NCBI RefSeq assembly: GCF_000526155.1
Contig: NZ_JAFN01000001.1
Coordinates: 2,815,014 to 2,879,013 of the forward strand
Direction of reading: 5' to 3'
Origin: Deferrisoma camini S3R1
GTDB taxonomy: Bacteria > Desulfobacterota > Deferrisomatia > Deferrisomatales > Deferrisomataceae
DNA: 64,000 nucleotides
This document shows positions 33,712-42,092 of the stretch, piece after piece. The first letter of the stretch is position 1. The number at the start of each line of letters is the position of its first letter. The position numbers were made by a program, and so were the translations under genes. The notes beneath the pieces were generated by a model that was not told the DNA's origin, did no database searches, and saw only the letters and a program-made list of their open reading frames with translations.

Positions 33712-34170
33712 CTACGGCTCCCAGGCCTGCAGCTCGATCCCGTTGCCCTCGGGGTCGGTCACGTAGCACCAGCGGACCCGGGCGCCGTTCGCCGCCCGCA
33801 GCCTCACCACCTCGCCCACGGCGCGGCCGCCGGCATCCAGGACCGCCTGCCGGGCCGCCTCCACGTCCTCCACCGCGAAGGCGATGTGCCCGAACCCCGG
33901 CCGGTTCACGGCGGTCTGCCCCCGCTCCGCAGAGGGATCGTAGCTGAAGATCTCGAGCGTGGGGCCGTTCTCTCCCCACCCGGGCAGCCGCAGGTGCACG
34001 CCGGTCAGACGGGCCCCCCGTAGCCCCGTGCCCGCGTCCAACGCCTCGCCGGCATAGTCGCGCTCCGGCGGCACCGGCACGCACCCGAAGACCCTCTCGT
34101 AGAATGCAGCCAGGGCGCGCCAGTCTTCCGCAACCAGGTTCGTGTGCACATATCTCGCAGGAACCGACAT
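33712..34170 (-). CDS. VOC (glyoxalase/bleomycin-resistance fold) protein
   Basis: The product is 152 aa from ATG 34170, with GGAGG 5 nt upstream. Paired beta-alpha-beta modules are seen in ARYVHTNLVAEDWRALAAFY...VFGCVP and FGHIAFAVEDVEAARQAVLD. Metal-ligand candidates are His in YVHTNLV, His in GFGHIAF and Glu in GNGIELQAW. It could be a lactoylglutathione-lyase-like or other VOC enzyme; nothing nearby fixes the substrate. It is followed upstream by a long repeat-filled spacer. Confidence 0.82.
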   Translation of the reverse strand: MSVPARYVHTNLVAEDWRALAAFYERVFGCVPVPPERDYAGEALDAGTGLRGARLTGVHLRLPGWGENGPTLEIFSYDPSAERGQTAVNRPGFGHIAFAVEDVEAARQAVLDAGGRAVGEVVRLRAANGARVRWCYVTDPEGNGIELQAWEP

Positions 34171-34787
34171 CGTTGCCTCCGCACGTGATCTGCTACGAAT
34201 CGCAACGGAAGAATTGCCAGACTCGTGGGTTTTCCCTTTGCGGAGCCCAGGCTGGGAGGGGTGGAGTGCCGGGGGCACAGCCCTTTGGCTCGCCGCCGCC
34301 TCCGGCTGTTCGGATCGCCACGGATTTCCGGGGCTCCGCTATCGGCCCCCGGACCGACGGGCAGGCAACGGCATGAGAAGGCGCGACGATCGGATGGCTC
34401 ACACGCACCCGGACGGAACCAGACCCCAACCCCGTACCACGGCAATACTCTTAGCTCGGCGGATAAACAGGCGCTATCGCTCCCTGCTCGGAGGGGCAAG
34501 GGGCCTGCCGGAGAGCCGGGCGCGGCCCTTTAGCTCGCCGCGCAGCGTCTCTGACGCTCGGACCGCGAAATAGTTCGGATTCCATCGAGTTGTCGTGTAA
34601 CCAGCTCTTCGGTCCTGTGCCTGCGCGGCGAATCTCATGCTCGGCTTCGCGCCCGGCCGGAGGCAGGTGCCTTGCCCCACCCTCCGAGGTGACGCGCCTA
34701 ATCTGTCGCCGGGTTAATAGTAGCAGTAAGCGGGGTCGTCCCCTTCGAGGGAGCCGAGGTTGCCGGCGGAGACCCGGCGCCAGCGGC
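34171..34787. repeat. 617-bp spacer holding two dispersed foldback copies
   Basis: Copy one is about 34243-34440 and has degenerate arms; it shares GGCAACGGCATGAGAAGGCG and CGACGATCGGATG with 8020-8060 and with the complement of 53740-53790. Copy two is 34493-34678, with arms GGGGCAAGGGGCCTGCC and, on the complement, GGGGCAAGGCACCTGCC; its interior includes GAGAGCCGGGCGCGGCCCTT and CGCGCCCGGCCGGAGGCAGG. No protein-coding gene is supported in this spacer. Confidence 0.7.
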
Positions 34788-36104
34788 TCAGTCCAGATCG
34801 AACTGCTTCTCCAGCATGATCCGGAGGATGGTGTGGTCGGTCTCGATCATGCCGACGCAGCTCAGGGTGCCCAGGTTCTGCATGGTCTGCTCGGGCGAGG
34901 CGCCCACGATGCCGTCGGTGGCCTGCACGTTGACCCCGTGCAGCGAGAACAGGGCGGCCTGCACGGCCGTGCCCGCGGCCGTGGCCAGCTTGAAGGCGCA
35001 CCCGGCCTTGGCGCCGTCGCAGATCACGCCGGCCAGGTCGCCCACCAGGTTCTTGATGGCGCCCGCGATGTGGTGGTGGTTGCCGCCCAGCAGGTAGGTC
35101 ACCCCGGCCGTGGCACCGGCACCGGCCGCCACAGAGCAGCCGCACACCGCCGACAGCCGGCCCGTGTGGGCCTTGACGTAGGCCGTGACCAGGTGGCTCA
35201 GGGCGATGGCCTCGAGCACCTCGCGCTTGCTCTGGTGGGCCACGAAGTCCTTGACCGCCCAGATGGGCAGGATGGCGGTGAGCCCGTGGTTGCCGCTGCC
35301 CCCGGAACTCATGGCCGGAAGCTTCACCCCCGACATCCGGGCGTCGGCCGCCGACGAGGTCAGGATTTTGGCCTCGAGCACCATGTCCCGCTGGAGCAGC
35401 CGCTCGCGCACCAGCCGGTCGAGCCCCAGGCCGATGCCCAGGCCGGGGCCGTACTTGCGGCCGTGCTCAGCCAGCCGGAGGTTGTACTCCACCCCCTGCT
35501 CCAGGAACGCCAGGTCGTCCTCGTCCAGGTCGTCGAGGAGGTCGAGCAGATCCTGGAGGCTCAGGGTGCGCAGCCACTCCTCCAGCTCCTGGAGGCTCTC
35601 CTGCTCGCCCGAGGTACGCCTCAGTAGGGGATGGTCCGGCAGCTCCTCGCCGTCCAGCGTCAGGCGGGTGATGCCGTCGTGCACCCCTTGGATGGTGCAC
35701 TCGGCCGTGCGACCCGCGGCCGACACCCGGGCCCGCACGTACAGGCCCTGCCGGTCGTCCACCAGGTGCACGCTGACCGCGCCGGCCCGCACGAACCGCT
35801 TGCTCGTGGCCAGGGCCTGGTCGTCCACGGTGTCGAGCACCTCGAGCTTGCGGTAGGGATCGCCGCCGAACACCCCCAGGGCCGCGGCCAGGTCGAGCCC
35901 GGACGCGCCCCGGGCCCCGGGGATCGACACGGCCAGGCCGTTCTTGTACACGTTGGGGTCCACCCACACCTCGATCGCCTCGGCCGTCTCCCCCTCCAAC
36001 AAGGAGGCCGCGGCGGCCGCCGCCAGGGCGATGGCCGAGGGCTCGGTGCACCCCAGGGCCGGGGCCACCTCCATGCGCAACACGTCCTTCACGCCGTAAC
36101 CCAT
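34788..36104 (-). CDS. cyuA: L-cysteine desulfidase-like protein (CyuA/YhaM, serine dehydratase alpha-like)
   Basis: The product is 438 aa from ATG 36104. Family segments are [80 protein letters not shown], and GVICDGAKAGCAFKLATAAG. The Cys residues (in ALGCTEP, CGCS, CDGAKAGC) can hold an iron-sulfur cluster as in the CyuA group, which degrades cysteine to pyruvate, sulfide and ammonia. It is monocistronic. Codons about 4-75 are duplicated at 44861-45076. Confidence 0.87.
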   Translation of the reverse strand: MGYGVKDVLRMEVAPALGCTEPSAIALAAAAAASLLEGETAEAIEVWVDPNVYKNGLAVSIPGARGASGLDLAAALGVFGGDPYRKLEVLDTVDDQALATSKRFVRAGAVSVHLVDDRQGLYVRARVSAAGRTAECTIQGVHDGITRLTLDGEELPDHPLLRRTSGEQESLQELEEWLRTLSLQDLLDLLDDLDEDDLAFLEQGVEYNLRLAEHGRKYGPGLGIGLGLDRLVRERLLQRDMVLEAKILTSSAADARMSGVKLPAMSSGGSGNHGLTAILPIWAVKDFVAHQSKREVLEAIALSHLVTAYVKAHTGRLSAVCGCSVAAGAGATAGVTYLLGGNHHHIAGAIKNLVGDLAGVICDGAKAGCAFKLATAAGTAVQAALFSLHGVNVQATDGIVGASPEQTMQNLGTLSCVGMIETDHTILRIMLEKQFDLD

Positions 36105-36286
36105 CCGTTCGTCTCCGTGCCCGACCCCCACAGAGGAAACGCGTTGGAGAACGATACGCCGGGGAAAGGCACGGTTCAAGCCGGGATATCCCGCCCGGGC
36201 GCCGGGCGCCCTGGGGCCGCCGTGGTTGACGGTTGCCGGAACCGGGGCAAAATGGTCGAGTCGGGGGATTTCCGAAGGAGTATCCC

Positions 36287-37006
36287 ATGAAGATCGCCGC
36301 AGCCGTGACCGCAGCCGCCCTCCTCACACCCGCTGTCGTCCGGGCGGCCGAGGGCTGGAAGAACCGGGCCGAGCTCTCCTACACCCGCACCTCGGGCAAC
36401 ACCGAGACCGAGGCCCTGGCCGGAACCCTGGAGACCGGGCTGGATGCGGGAACCCACCGTTTTGCCGCCACGGCCACGGGCCTGTACGGCAAGACGGAGA
36501 GCGAGCCGACCGCCAGCCGCTGGAGCGCCGAGGGCCGGTACGAACGGCTCCTGACCGAGCGGCTGTTCGGGTTCGTGTCGGTGGGCTATCTCAAGGACAC
36601 CTTCTCCGGGTACGACGCCCGTCTGGAGGTGGGGCCCGGCGTGGGGTACGACGTGGTGAAAAGCGAGGCCCACGAACTAAAGGCGCGCCTGGGGGTGCTG
36701 TGGAACTACGACAACTTCGCAGCCGGGCCCGAGGCCTCCGACACCTACGCCTCGGGCAAGGCGGCCGCCGACTACGAGTGGCGCATCTCCGACACGGTCA
36801 CCTTCCAGCAGGCCCTGGACTACTCGATCTCGTTCGACGACACCGACGTCTACTTCCTGAACTCCACCTCGGGCCTGGTCGTGGCCCTGGCCGGAAACCT
36901 CTCGCTCGGCCTGAGCTACACCGTGAACTACCAGAACGCCCTGCCCGCGCCCGACGCCGAGCACGTGGACACGAAGTTCCTGACCTCGCTGGTGGTGGAC
37001 TTCTGA
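36287..37006 (+). CDS. DUF481 outer-membrane protein
   Basis: The product is 239 aa from ATG 36287 with GAAGGAG 6 nt upstream. It has a signal peptide (MKIAAAVTAAALLTPAVVRA) and a DUF481 barrel (LSYTRTSGNTETEALAGTLE, SRWSAEGRYERLLTERLFGF, YDARLEVGPGVGYDVV, KARLGVLWNYDNFA). It ends LTSLVVDF with a C-terminal aromatic residue, as barrel proteins do. The family includes YdiY of E. coli (salt-induced); the role is unknown. Confidence 0.87.
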   Translation: MKIAAAVTAAALLTPAVVRAAEGWKNRAELSYTRTSGNTETEALAGTLETGLDAGTHRFAATATGLYGKTESEPTASRWSAEGRYERLLTERLFGFVSVGYLKDTFSGYDARLEVGPGVGYDVVKSEAHELKARLGVLWNYDNFAAGPEASDTYASGKAAADYEWRISDTVTFQQALDYSISFDDTDVYFLNSTSGLVVALAGNLSLGLSYTVNYQNALPAPDAEHVDTKFLTSLVVDF

Positions 37007-37178
37007 CCCTGCCGCTCCCCCAACTCCGCCGCTTCCCCACCGAAGGGCGATCCGACTGCGGGCATCCTGGCACGGGAGGGCCACGGCCGCCTCTGCTCCC
37101 GGGCTTGAGTCGGCCGGGCGGTTTGCCTACACTCGGCCCGGTTCGCGTTTCCCCTGTCTCTTGCCGGGAGGAGATCCC

Positions 37179-37577
37179 ATGCGGTTCGCACGCTCTTGGA
37201 AGACGCCCACGGCCCTGATCCTGTTGTTCTCGTTCCTTTGCCTCTCGCTGCCCACCTCGCCGGCCGTGGCCGGATGGATCCCGACCCGCCGGGTGCTCTC
37301 GCCCCAGGAGCGGCTGGCCACGGCGCTGGAGCGCCAGGAGATCGCCGACGCGCTGCGGCAACTCGGGATCGACCCGGCCGAGGCCCACCGCCGGGCCCTG
37401 GGGCTCTCGGACGCCGAGGCCCGGGAGGCCCTGGAGCGGCTCGACACCCTGCCGGCCGGCGGCGACCCCCTCGTGGCCATCGTGACAACTGCGGCCTTCG
37501 TGTTCGTGGTGCTCCTGATCACGGACATCCTCGGGTACACGGACGTGTTCCCCTTTGTGAAGCGCACGGTCCGGTGA
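37179..37577 (+). CDS. PA2779-type small secreted/membrane protein
   Basis: The product is 132 aa from ATG 37179, with GGGAGGAG 5 nt upstream; a start at 37161 is less likely. A signal peptide (ALILLFSFLCLSLPTSPAVA) is followed by an acidic helical part (SPQERLATALERQEIADALR, LGLSDAEAREALERLDTLPA) and a C-terminal membrane segment (VAIVTTAAFVFVVLLITDIL). This matches the PA2779 family (DUF6627), normally encoded next to a PA2778-type peptidase, as here. The function is unknown. Confidence 0.8.
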   Translation: MRFARSWKTPTALILLFSFLCLSLPTSPAVAGWIPTRRVLSPQERLATALERQEIADALRQLGIDPAEAHRRALGLSDAEAREALERLDTLPAGGDPLVAIVTTAAFVFVVLLITDILGYTDVFPFVKRTVR

Positions 37578-37611
37578 GGGGCCGCGCGGCGAACGCCGTG
37601 AGCCGCCCGCC

Positions 37612-38583
37612 GTGGGGGTGACGGGCCAGGCCCCCTTCCTCCACCCCGTGTCCTGGCGGCCTCGGCCGGTCGTTTCGGCCCTCCTCGCGCTCGCCCTGGT
37701 CGCGGCCGGGTGCGCGCCCCGGCTGGCCCTGCGCCGGGCCGGGCTGCCCGAGGCCGCCCGGGTGGAGGGGGTGCCGGTGATCCGGCAGACCCGCAACCAC
37801 TGCGGCCCGGCCGCCTTGGCCATGGTCCTGGCCTGGGCCGGCCGCCCGGCCGACCCGGCCGACCTCGGCCCCCTGGTGTACACCCCGGCCCGCAAGGGCA
37901 CGTTCCCCTCTGACCTGGCCCGCGAGGCCCGCGGCCGGGGCCTCCTGGCCTGGAGAGTCCCCCCCCAGCCGGAAAGTCTGTTCGCCGAGGTGGCCGCCGG
38001 CCACCCCGTGCTGGTGCTGGAGAACCGGGGCCTGTCGTGGGCCCCGGTGTACCACTACTCGGTGCTGGTGGGGTACGGCCCGGGCGGGGTGATCCTGCAC
38101 GCGGGCGGCGAGCTTCCCGAGGAGGTGGCCACCGGCACGTTCGTGCGCACCTGGCTCCGGGCCGGCGGGTTCGGCCTGGTGGTGCTGCCGCCCGGGGAGC
38201 TGCCGGCCACGGCAGGCCCGGAGGACGTCCTCGACGCCCTGGCCGACCTGGAGGAGGCCGGCCGCACCGCCGAGGCGGCCCGGGGGTACCGGGCCTTTCT
38301 CGCGCGCTGGCCCGAGGACTGGCGGGGAGCGTTCGGATGGGGCAACGCGCTGTGGGCGGCGGGCGACCTGGCCGGCGCCGAGGCCGCGCTGCGCCGAGCC
38401 CACGCCACGGCACCCGAACGGCCCGAGCCCCTGAACAACCTGGCCCTGGTTCTGGCCCGGTTGGGCCGCCGCGACGAGGCCCGGGCGGTGGCCCGCATGG
38501 CGGTGGAGGCGGCCGAGCGGCTGGGGCTTGACCCCGGACCGTACCGGGAGACGGAGAGGCAGGCTGGGACGGTAGGACGGTAG
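37612..38583 (+). CDS. PA2778-type C39-like cysteine peptidase lipoprotein with TPR
   Basis: The product is 323 aa from GTG 37612 (GTG 37618 is possible). A lipobox is seen in LALALVAAGCAPR. The peptidase-C39-like core is IRQTRNHCGPAALAMVLAWA with the catalytic Cys, and VYHYSVLVGYGPGGVILHAG with the His. Residues about 220-310 are TPR-like (AARGYRAFLARWPEDWRGAF, GDLAGAEAALRRAHATAPER, LNNLALVLARLGRRDEARAV). It is paired with the PA2779-type gene 34 nt upstream. Members are exported, and a processing or cross-link role at the envelope is plausible. The 3' end runs into GGACGGTAG-type repeats. Confidence 0.85.
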   Translation: MGVTGQAPFLHPVSWRPRPVVSALLALALVAAGCAPRLALRRAGLPEAARVEGVPVIRQTRNHCGPAALAMVLAWAGRPADPADLGPLVYTPARKGTFPSDLAREARGRGLLAWRVPPQPESLFAEVAAGHPVLVLENRGLSWAPVYHYSVLVGYGPGGVILHAGGELPEEVATGTFVRTWLRAGGFGLVVLPPGELPATAGPEDVLDALADLEEAGRTAEAARGYRAFLARWPEDWRGAFGWGNALWAAGDLAGAEAALRRAHATAPERPEPLNNLALVLARLGRRDEARAVARMAVEAAERLGLDPGPYRETERQAGTVGR

Positions 38584-38684
38584 GACGTTGGGACGCTGGA
38601 GCGGCGGCGATGGGGCGTCACACGAGTTGCGAGAGGAACGTGGCCGCAGGCACCATGAGACCGGATGGAGACCGGATGGGACGT
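38584..38684. repeat. Short-repeat spacer leading into element A1
   Basis: GGACGGTAGGACGGTAGGAC begins just inside the previous gene and continues GTTGGGACGCTGG. Two close GACCGGATGG units lie at 38659-38680. No gene is seen. Confidence 0.5.
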
Positions 38685-38942
38685 TGACAGGTTATAAAGT
38701 TGTTCTCACCCTCCCTCCGTCAACCGGACCATTTGCCACACCGACGCCTGCGTCCGCCCCGTTCGCTGGGCCAACGTGTCGAACGTCGTCCCCGCCTCCT
38801 GCCGCGCCCGCCGGGCGCAGGCCACCTTCCGCTCCCGGCTCGGGCCCGTGATCGCCGCTACATCCACTCCGAGGTCCCTGGCCACATCCCCAGCGACCAC
38901 CCAACTCCGGTGGCCCCCTTACAACAACTAAATAACCTGTCA
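38685..38942 (-). mobile_element. Element A copy 1: 258-bp inverted-repeat element with HTH ORF
   Basis: The ends are TGACAGGTTATAAAGTTGTT and, on the complement of the right end, TGACAGGTTATTTAGTTGTT (18 of 20 match). The minus strand encodes a 64-aa ORF at 38706-38900 (LGVDVAAITGPSRERKVACA, TFDTLAQRTGRTQASVWQMV). It resembles the DnaA domain-IV-like helix-turn-helix found at the C-terminus of REP-associated Y1 transposases. It is probably a decayed or non-autonomous element. Copies 2 and 3 are at 42681-42936 and 45089-45308. Confidence 0.7.
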
Positions 38943-39090
38943 GCGTTATCATTGCTTGAGAGCTTGAGGAAAGAAAGGTTCAGGGGGCACATCGTAAAGA
39001 ATCAGAAGACAAAAAGGAATCTATACAAAAAGAGGCCCTCCTGGCACAAGGTTTCCACCCAGAAACCCCTGCACACAGGAGGACCTCAAG

Positions 39091-40389
39091 ATGAGTAGCG
39101 ATGTCAAACGTCTGGAGTGGTTCCGTCAGTTCCGGTCCAAAGTCCGGGGCTCCAACGATTACCTCGTCATCGGGATCGACGTGGCTAAAGAGAAGCACCA
39201 CGCGTTCTTCGGTACCTCTGGCGGCACCACCCTTTACAAGCGATTCGTGTTTGCCAATACCCGAGAAGGGTTCGAACGTCTGCGCGAGTTGGCCCGGGAT
39301 CTCCAGCAGCGCCACGGCCTTTCGGAGCGGGTGTTCGGGCTGGAGCCCACGGGAGTGTACCACAAGCCGCTGCTGGCGTACCTCATCGAGCGGGGCGAGT
39401 GCGTGGTGCAGGTGTCCAACGTGGCGGTCCAACGCAATCGGGAGCTTTTGGACGGTCGCTGGGACAAGAACGACGCAGCCGACACAGCGAACGTGGCCGA
39501 CCTGGTGGGCCAGGGGCGGGTGCTGTTCCCCGATGCTCCTGGAGAGCCGCTGCGGGAGTTGCGCAACCTGGTGCGGGCACGGGTGCGGCTCAAGAAGCGA
39601 GAGCACGCCCTTCGGATGCGGATTCGCAATCACCTGGTGGCCCAGTTCTTCCCCGAGTTGGAGCGGGCCTACGGCCGGGGGATTGCCGACCGGGTGGTGC
39701 TCCAGGTGATCCGACACGGCATGGATCCGCGCGAGATCGCCCAGATGGAGTTCGAGGCGTTTTGGAACCGCATCGCCCTTCCGAGGTGGAACATCCGCCA
39801 GGAGCGGAAGGTGCGCGAGGTCTGGGAGGCCGCGAAGACGTCGATCGGGTGCCCGATGGACGAGACCATCCGGTGGGAGGCCAAACGCCTCGTCGAGGAA
39901 CTGGACCTCGTGCGAACGCACTTGGTCGAGGTGGAGCAGCAGATGCGCGAGAGCCTCTTGGGATTTCCCGAGGCCCGGAGCCTCCTGTCCATCCCGGGCG
40001 TCGGCCCGGTGTTGGCCGCCATGGTGCTGGCCGCCATCGGCGATCCCCACCGGTTCCAGCACCGACGGCAGGTCGTTCGCTTGGCCGGACTGGATCTGTG
40101 TGCGAGCCGCAGCGGGAAGACGAGCGATCGGGCTGTGCCCAAGATCTCCAAGCAGGGTAAGGGGGCGTTACGCTACGCCCTGGTCCATGCGGCCATCATC
40201 GCAGCCCACCAGAACCCGGCAATCCGGGCGTACTTCACCCGGTGCCTGGAGGGGCGCCAGCATGAGCGGGGCATCCGGCAGAAGATGTACGTCAAACTGG
40301 CCGCCAAGCTCCTGGTGGTGGCCTGGCACCTGATGAAGACCCGGTCGGTGTTCGACCCGGAGCGGTTCCTGGCGGGGCAGACCGGGTAG
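39091..40389 (+). CDS. IS110-family transposase (DEDD recombinase)
   Basis: The product is 432 aa from ATG 39091, with ACACAGGAGGACCTCAAG just upstream. The N-terminal RuvC-like domain has the DEDD residues: VIGIDVAKEKHHAFF (Asp), VFGLEPTGVYHKPLL (Glu), DKNDAADTANVADLV (two Asp). A helical middle follows, then the Tnp20 domain LLSIPGVGPVLAAMVLAAIG / DPHRFQHRRQVVRLAGLD with the SGK-type SRSGKTSDRA serine region. IS110 enzymes recombine a circular intermediate into DNA guided, in studied members, by a bridge RNA from the element's non-coding part. The gene appears intact. Confidence 0.95.
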   Translation: MSSDVKRLEWFRQFRSKVRGSNDYLVIGIDVAKEKHHAFFGTSGGTTLYKRFVFANTREGFERLRELARDLQQRHGLSERVFGLEPTGVYHKPLLAYLIERGECVVQVSNVAVQRNRELLDGRWDKNDAADTANVADLVGQGRVLFPDAPGEPLRELRNLVRARVRLKKREHALRMRIRNHLVAQFFPELERAYGRGIADRVVLQVIRHGMDPREIAQMEFEAFWNRIALPRWNIRQERKVREVWEAAKTSIGCPMDETIRWEAKRLVEELDLVRTHLVEVEQQMRESLLGFPEARSLLSIPGVGPVLAAMVLAAIGDPHRFQHRRQVVRLAGLDLCASRSGKTSDRAVPKISKQGKGALRYALVHAAIIAAHQNPAIRAYFTRCLEGRQHERGIRQKMYVKLAAKLLVVAWHLMKTRSVFDPERFLAGQTG

Positions 40390-40479
40390 CGGTCCACCGA
40401 CTCCGACAACTTGGTTCGGCGGGAGAGCCCGATTAGCAACGTAGAGGCAGAAGACCTCGGGCGGGACAATCCTGGGCCT

Positions 40480-40595
40480 CTCTGCCGGATCTGCGAACCT
40501 GGATGAGGAGTGGTGGACGCTGCGGTACCAGACAGGAGGGCCGCGGACGTCGGGTTGCCCGATAACGGTGAGGTTGCAGATCCGCCGAGGCAGAG
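40480..40595 (+). ncRNA. Candidate structured RNA in the IS110 3' region
   Basis: A 20-nt left arm CTCTGCCGGATCTGCGAACC at 40480-40499 can pair with GGTTGCAGATCCGCCGAGGC, continuing AGAG, at 40572-40595, leaving a 4-nt bulge and one unpaired base. The loop contains further local symmetry. A smaller GGCAGA/TCTGCC pairing lies just 5' (40446-40486). In IS1111-type members of the IS110 family the guide RNA is encoded downstream of the transposase. This is the best candidate here, but transcription is not shown. Confidence 0.45.
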
Positions 40596-40673
40596 ACGTC
40601 GCCGACGTGATCCGATCGGGGGTGGGGTGTACCCGAAAACCATGGGTTCGCTCAACCACTTGTTATCACAGCA

Positions 40674-40712
40674 TAAATTTTTTGCTTGACGGAGGGACTA
40701 TAGAGTGTCCCC
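40674..40712. repeat. Repeat B copy 1
   Basis: This 39-bp segment, containing GCTTGACGGAGGGACTATAG and then AGTGTCCCC, is repeated almost exactly at 45322-45359. It contains a small GGGAC/GTCCC palindrome. It does not have normal promoter spacing. Confidence 0.8.
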
Positions 40713-40819
40713 CACCCCCACACCGGGATCAGCTCGGCCGCCGGCCGTGCTTGGTGGATCACGAACCGCTCCGTAGACCGGCGCATGCACCCAGCAAGTC
40801 TTGACGCGGCTCCCCTGCG

Positions 40820-40843
40820 TTGCTTTACTGCAACGTAAAGCAA
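40820..40843. promoter_or_regulatory. Operator/promoter of the AbrB-VapC pair
   Basis: A perfect inverted repeat TTGCTTTAC-6 nt-GTAAAGCAA precedes the antitoxin start by 17 nt. TTGACG at 40801-40806 is a possible -35, and TTTACT at 40824-40829 within the palindrome a possible -10 (17-bp spacer). This fits autorepression by the AbrB-type antitoxin. Confidence 0.75.
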
Positions 40844-40860
40844 AAACGGGAGGCGCCCTC

Positions 40861-41091
40861 ATGCCAGTGGCTCGTCTGAGCAGCAAGTCCCAGATCGTGA
40901 TACCGGCCGCCATCCGCCGTCGCCTCGGCCTGAAGGCCGGCGACCTTCTGGAGATCCGGCAAGAGGGGAATTCCGTCGTCGTCCGGAAGGCCGAGCGGTC
41001 CGCTCTCGACGAACTCGAAAGAATCGGGGGCGATCTGTGGCGGGGCTCCGCGGAGGCCCTGAAGAAGGAGCGGGAGGAATGGGACGGGTGA
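40861..41091 (+). CDS. AbrB/MazE-type antitoxin (VapB)
   Basis: The product is 76 aa from ATG 40861, with GGGAGG 8 nt upstream. It is a swapped-hairpin AbrB domain (ARLSSKSQIVIPAAIRRRLG, LKAGDLLEIRQEGNSVVVRK) plus a C-terminal helix (LDELERIGGDLWRGSAEALK) that normally wraps the toxin. It overlaps the toxin start by 13 nt and should neutralise it and repress the operon with it. Confidence 0.92.
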   Translation: MPVARLSSKSQIVIPAAIRRRLGLKAGDLLEIRQEGNSVVVRKAERSALDELERIGGDLWRGSAEALKKEREEWDG

Positions 41092-41573
41092 CTCCCGAAG
41101 ACATCCCCCCGGGCTCGACCGTTGGCATCGACACGGTGGCGTGGATCTACCTCCTCGAGCGCCATCCTGTTCACTACCCGACGGCACGGCGGTTTTTCGC
41201 ACGCCTGGAGGCCGGGGAACTCCAAGGCGTGGCTGCAAGCCTCGTGTTCACGGAACTCTTGGTCCCGGCCTATCGGGCAGGAGAACCCCGCCGCGCCCGG
41301 GAACTCGCAAGAATCCTAGAAAACTTCCCGCACCTTCGGATTCTGGACCTCACCCCGTCCATCGCGTTGCGCGCGGCAGACCTGCGCGCCCGGTACGGGC
41401 TCCGCACCCCGGACGCGATCCACTGCGCCACGGCGACGGCCGCCCGGTGCGACGCCGTGCTCACAAACGACGCGGCGTTCCTGCGCATATCCTCGGAACT
41501 CACCGTGTACCTCTTCGAGGCTCCCAGCCAAGATCCCTGGCTGGAGGCAGTGCCATCCTTCCCAACCGAATAA
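41079..41573 (+). CDS. PIN-domain toxin VapC
   Basis: The product is 164 aa from ATG 41079; a GTG start at 41088, overlapping the antitoxin stop as GTGA, is an alternative. The PIN active-site acids are present: VGIDTVAWIYLLE (Asp), VFTELLVPAYRAGE (Glu), LRTPDAIHCATATAARCDAV (Asp) and LTNDAAF (Asp). VapC toxins are Mg-dependent RNases that cut tRNA or rRNA. The upstream gene encodes its antitoxin. Confidence 0.92.
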   Translation: MGRVTPEDIPPGSTVGIDTVAWIYLLERHPVHYPTARRFFARLEAGELQGVAASLVFTELLVPAYRAGEPRRARELARILENFPHLRILDLTPSIALRAADLRARYGLRTPDAIHCATATAARCDAVLTNDAAFLRISSELTVYLFEAPSQDPWLEAVPSFPTE

Positions 41574-41672
41574 CCGAACAACGTTCCCCCTCTGGGACGC
41601 AACTTATTAACCTTGCAGCGGCCATCCCCCATGGGCCTACGTCAAGCACGCCCTGCACGAACGCCCCCAAAG

Positions 41673-42092
41673 TCACCCCGGAACGAACAGCGGCACACCG
41701 GAGTTCTCGGCCGCCTTCTTCAGGTCCCGATCGAGCGTGGCCAGGGGCAGCCCCCTGCGGATGGCGAGGTCCAGGTAGGCCGCGTCGTAGGACGACAGGC
41801 CGTGGGTGCGCCCGAGCGCGTGCACCCGTGTCCAGGTCTCGTTGCCCGCAGGCGTCTCGATCTGGATCGGCAGTGCGAGGAGGCGGTCCAGGAACTGGGT
41901 CGCCTGCGCTTCAGAGATCCTCTTTCGGCGCTCGGCAACGAGGAGAACGTTTGCGGCCTCCAGCGGCCACAGGCAAGGGACAACCGCTCCTCCGGCCACC
42001 ACAGCGTCCAAAACGGCCTCGGTGAACTCCGTGGTTTCGTCCTCGAAACACCACGCCAAGGCCACGGAGCAGTCGACAACCACAGTGCTCAC
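41673..42092 (-). CDS. PIN-domain toxin VapC (second system)
   Basis: The product is 139 aa from GTG 42092, overlapping the antitoxin stop (GTGA). PIN residues are VVVDCSVALAWCFEDETTEF (Asp), LWPLEAANVLL (Glu), LSSYDAAYLDLAIRRGLPLA (Asp) and TLDRDL (Asp). It belongs to a different PIN subgroup from the neighbour at 41079-41573, so the two pairs were acquired separately rather than duplicated. Confidence 0.92.
   Translation of the reverse strand: MSTVVVDCSVALAWCFEDETTEFTEAVLDAVVAGGAVVPCLWPLEAANVLLVAERRKRISEAQATQFLDRLLALPIQIETPAGNETWTRVHALGRTHGLSSYDAAYLDLAIRRGLPLATLDRDLKKAAENSGVPLFVPG

Larger units (their letters stand above)
38952..40668 (+). mobile_element. IS110-family insertion sequence
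   Basis: The element is delimited by the 7-bp direct repeat GTTATCA at 38945-38951 and 40662-40668. It contains one transposase gene, a 139-bp AT-richer 5' leader and a structured 3' non-coding region. Element A3 and repeat B2 lie 13 bp apart at 45308-45322, whereas A1 and repeat B1 here are separated by this 1.7-kb piece. The unseparated pair therefore behaves like the empty site. The exact ends are inferred from that comparison. Confidence 0.65.

Noticed and set aside
40681-40710. TTGACG and TATAGA in repeat B as a promoter
   Set aside because: The hexamers are only 7 bp apart, far from the 16-18 bp needed.
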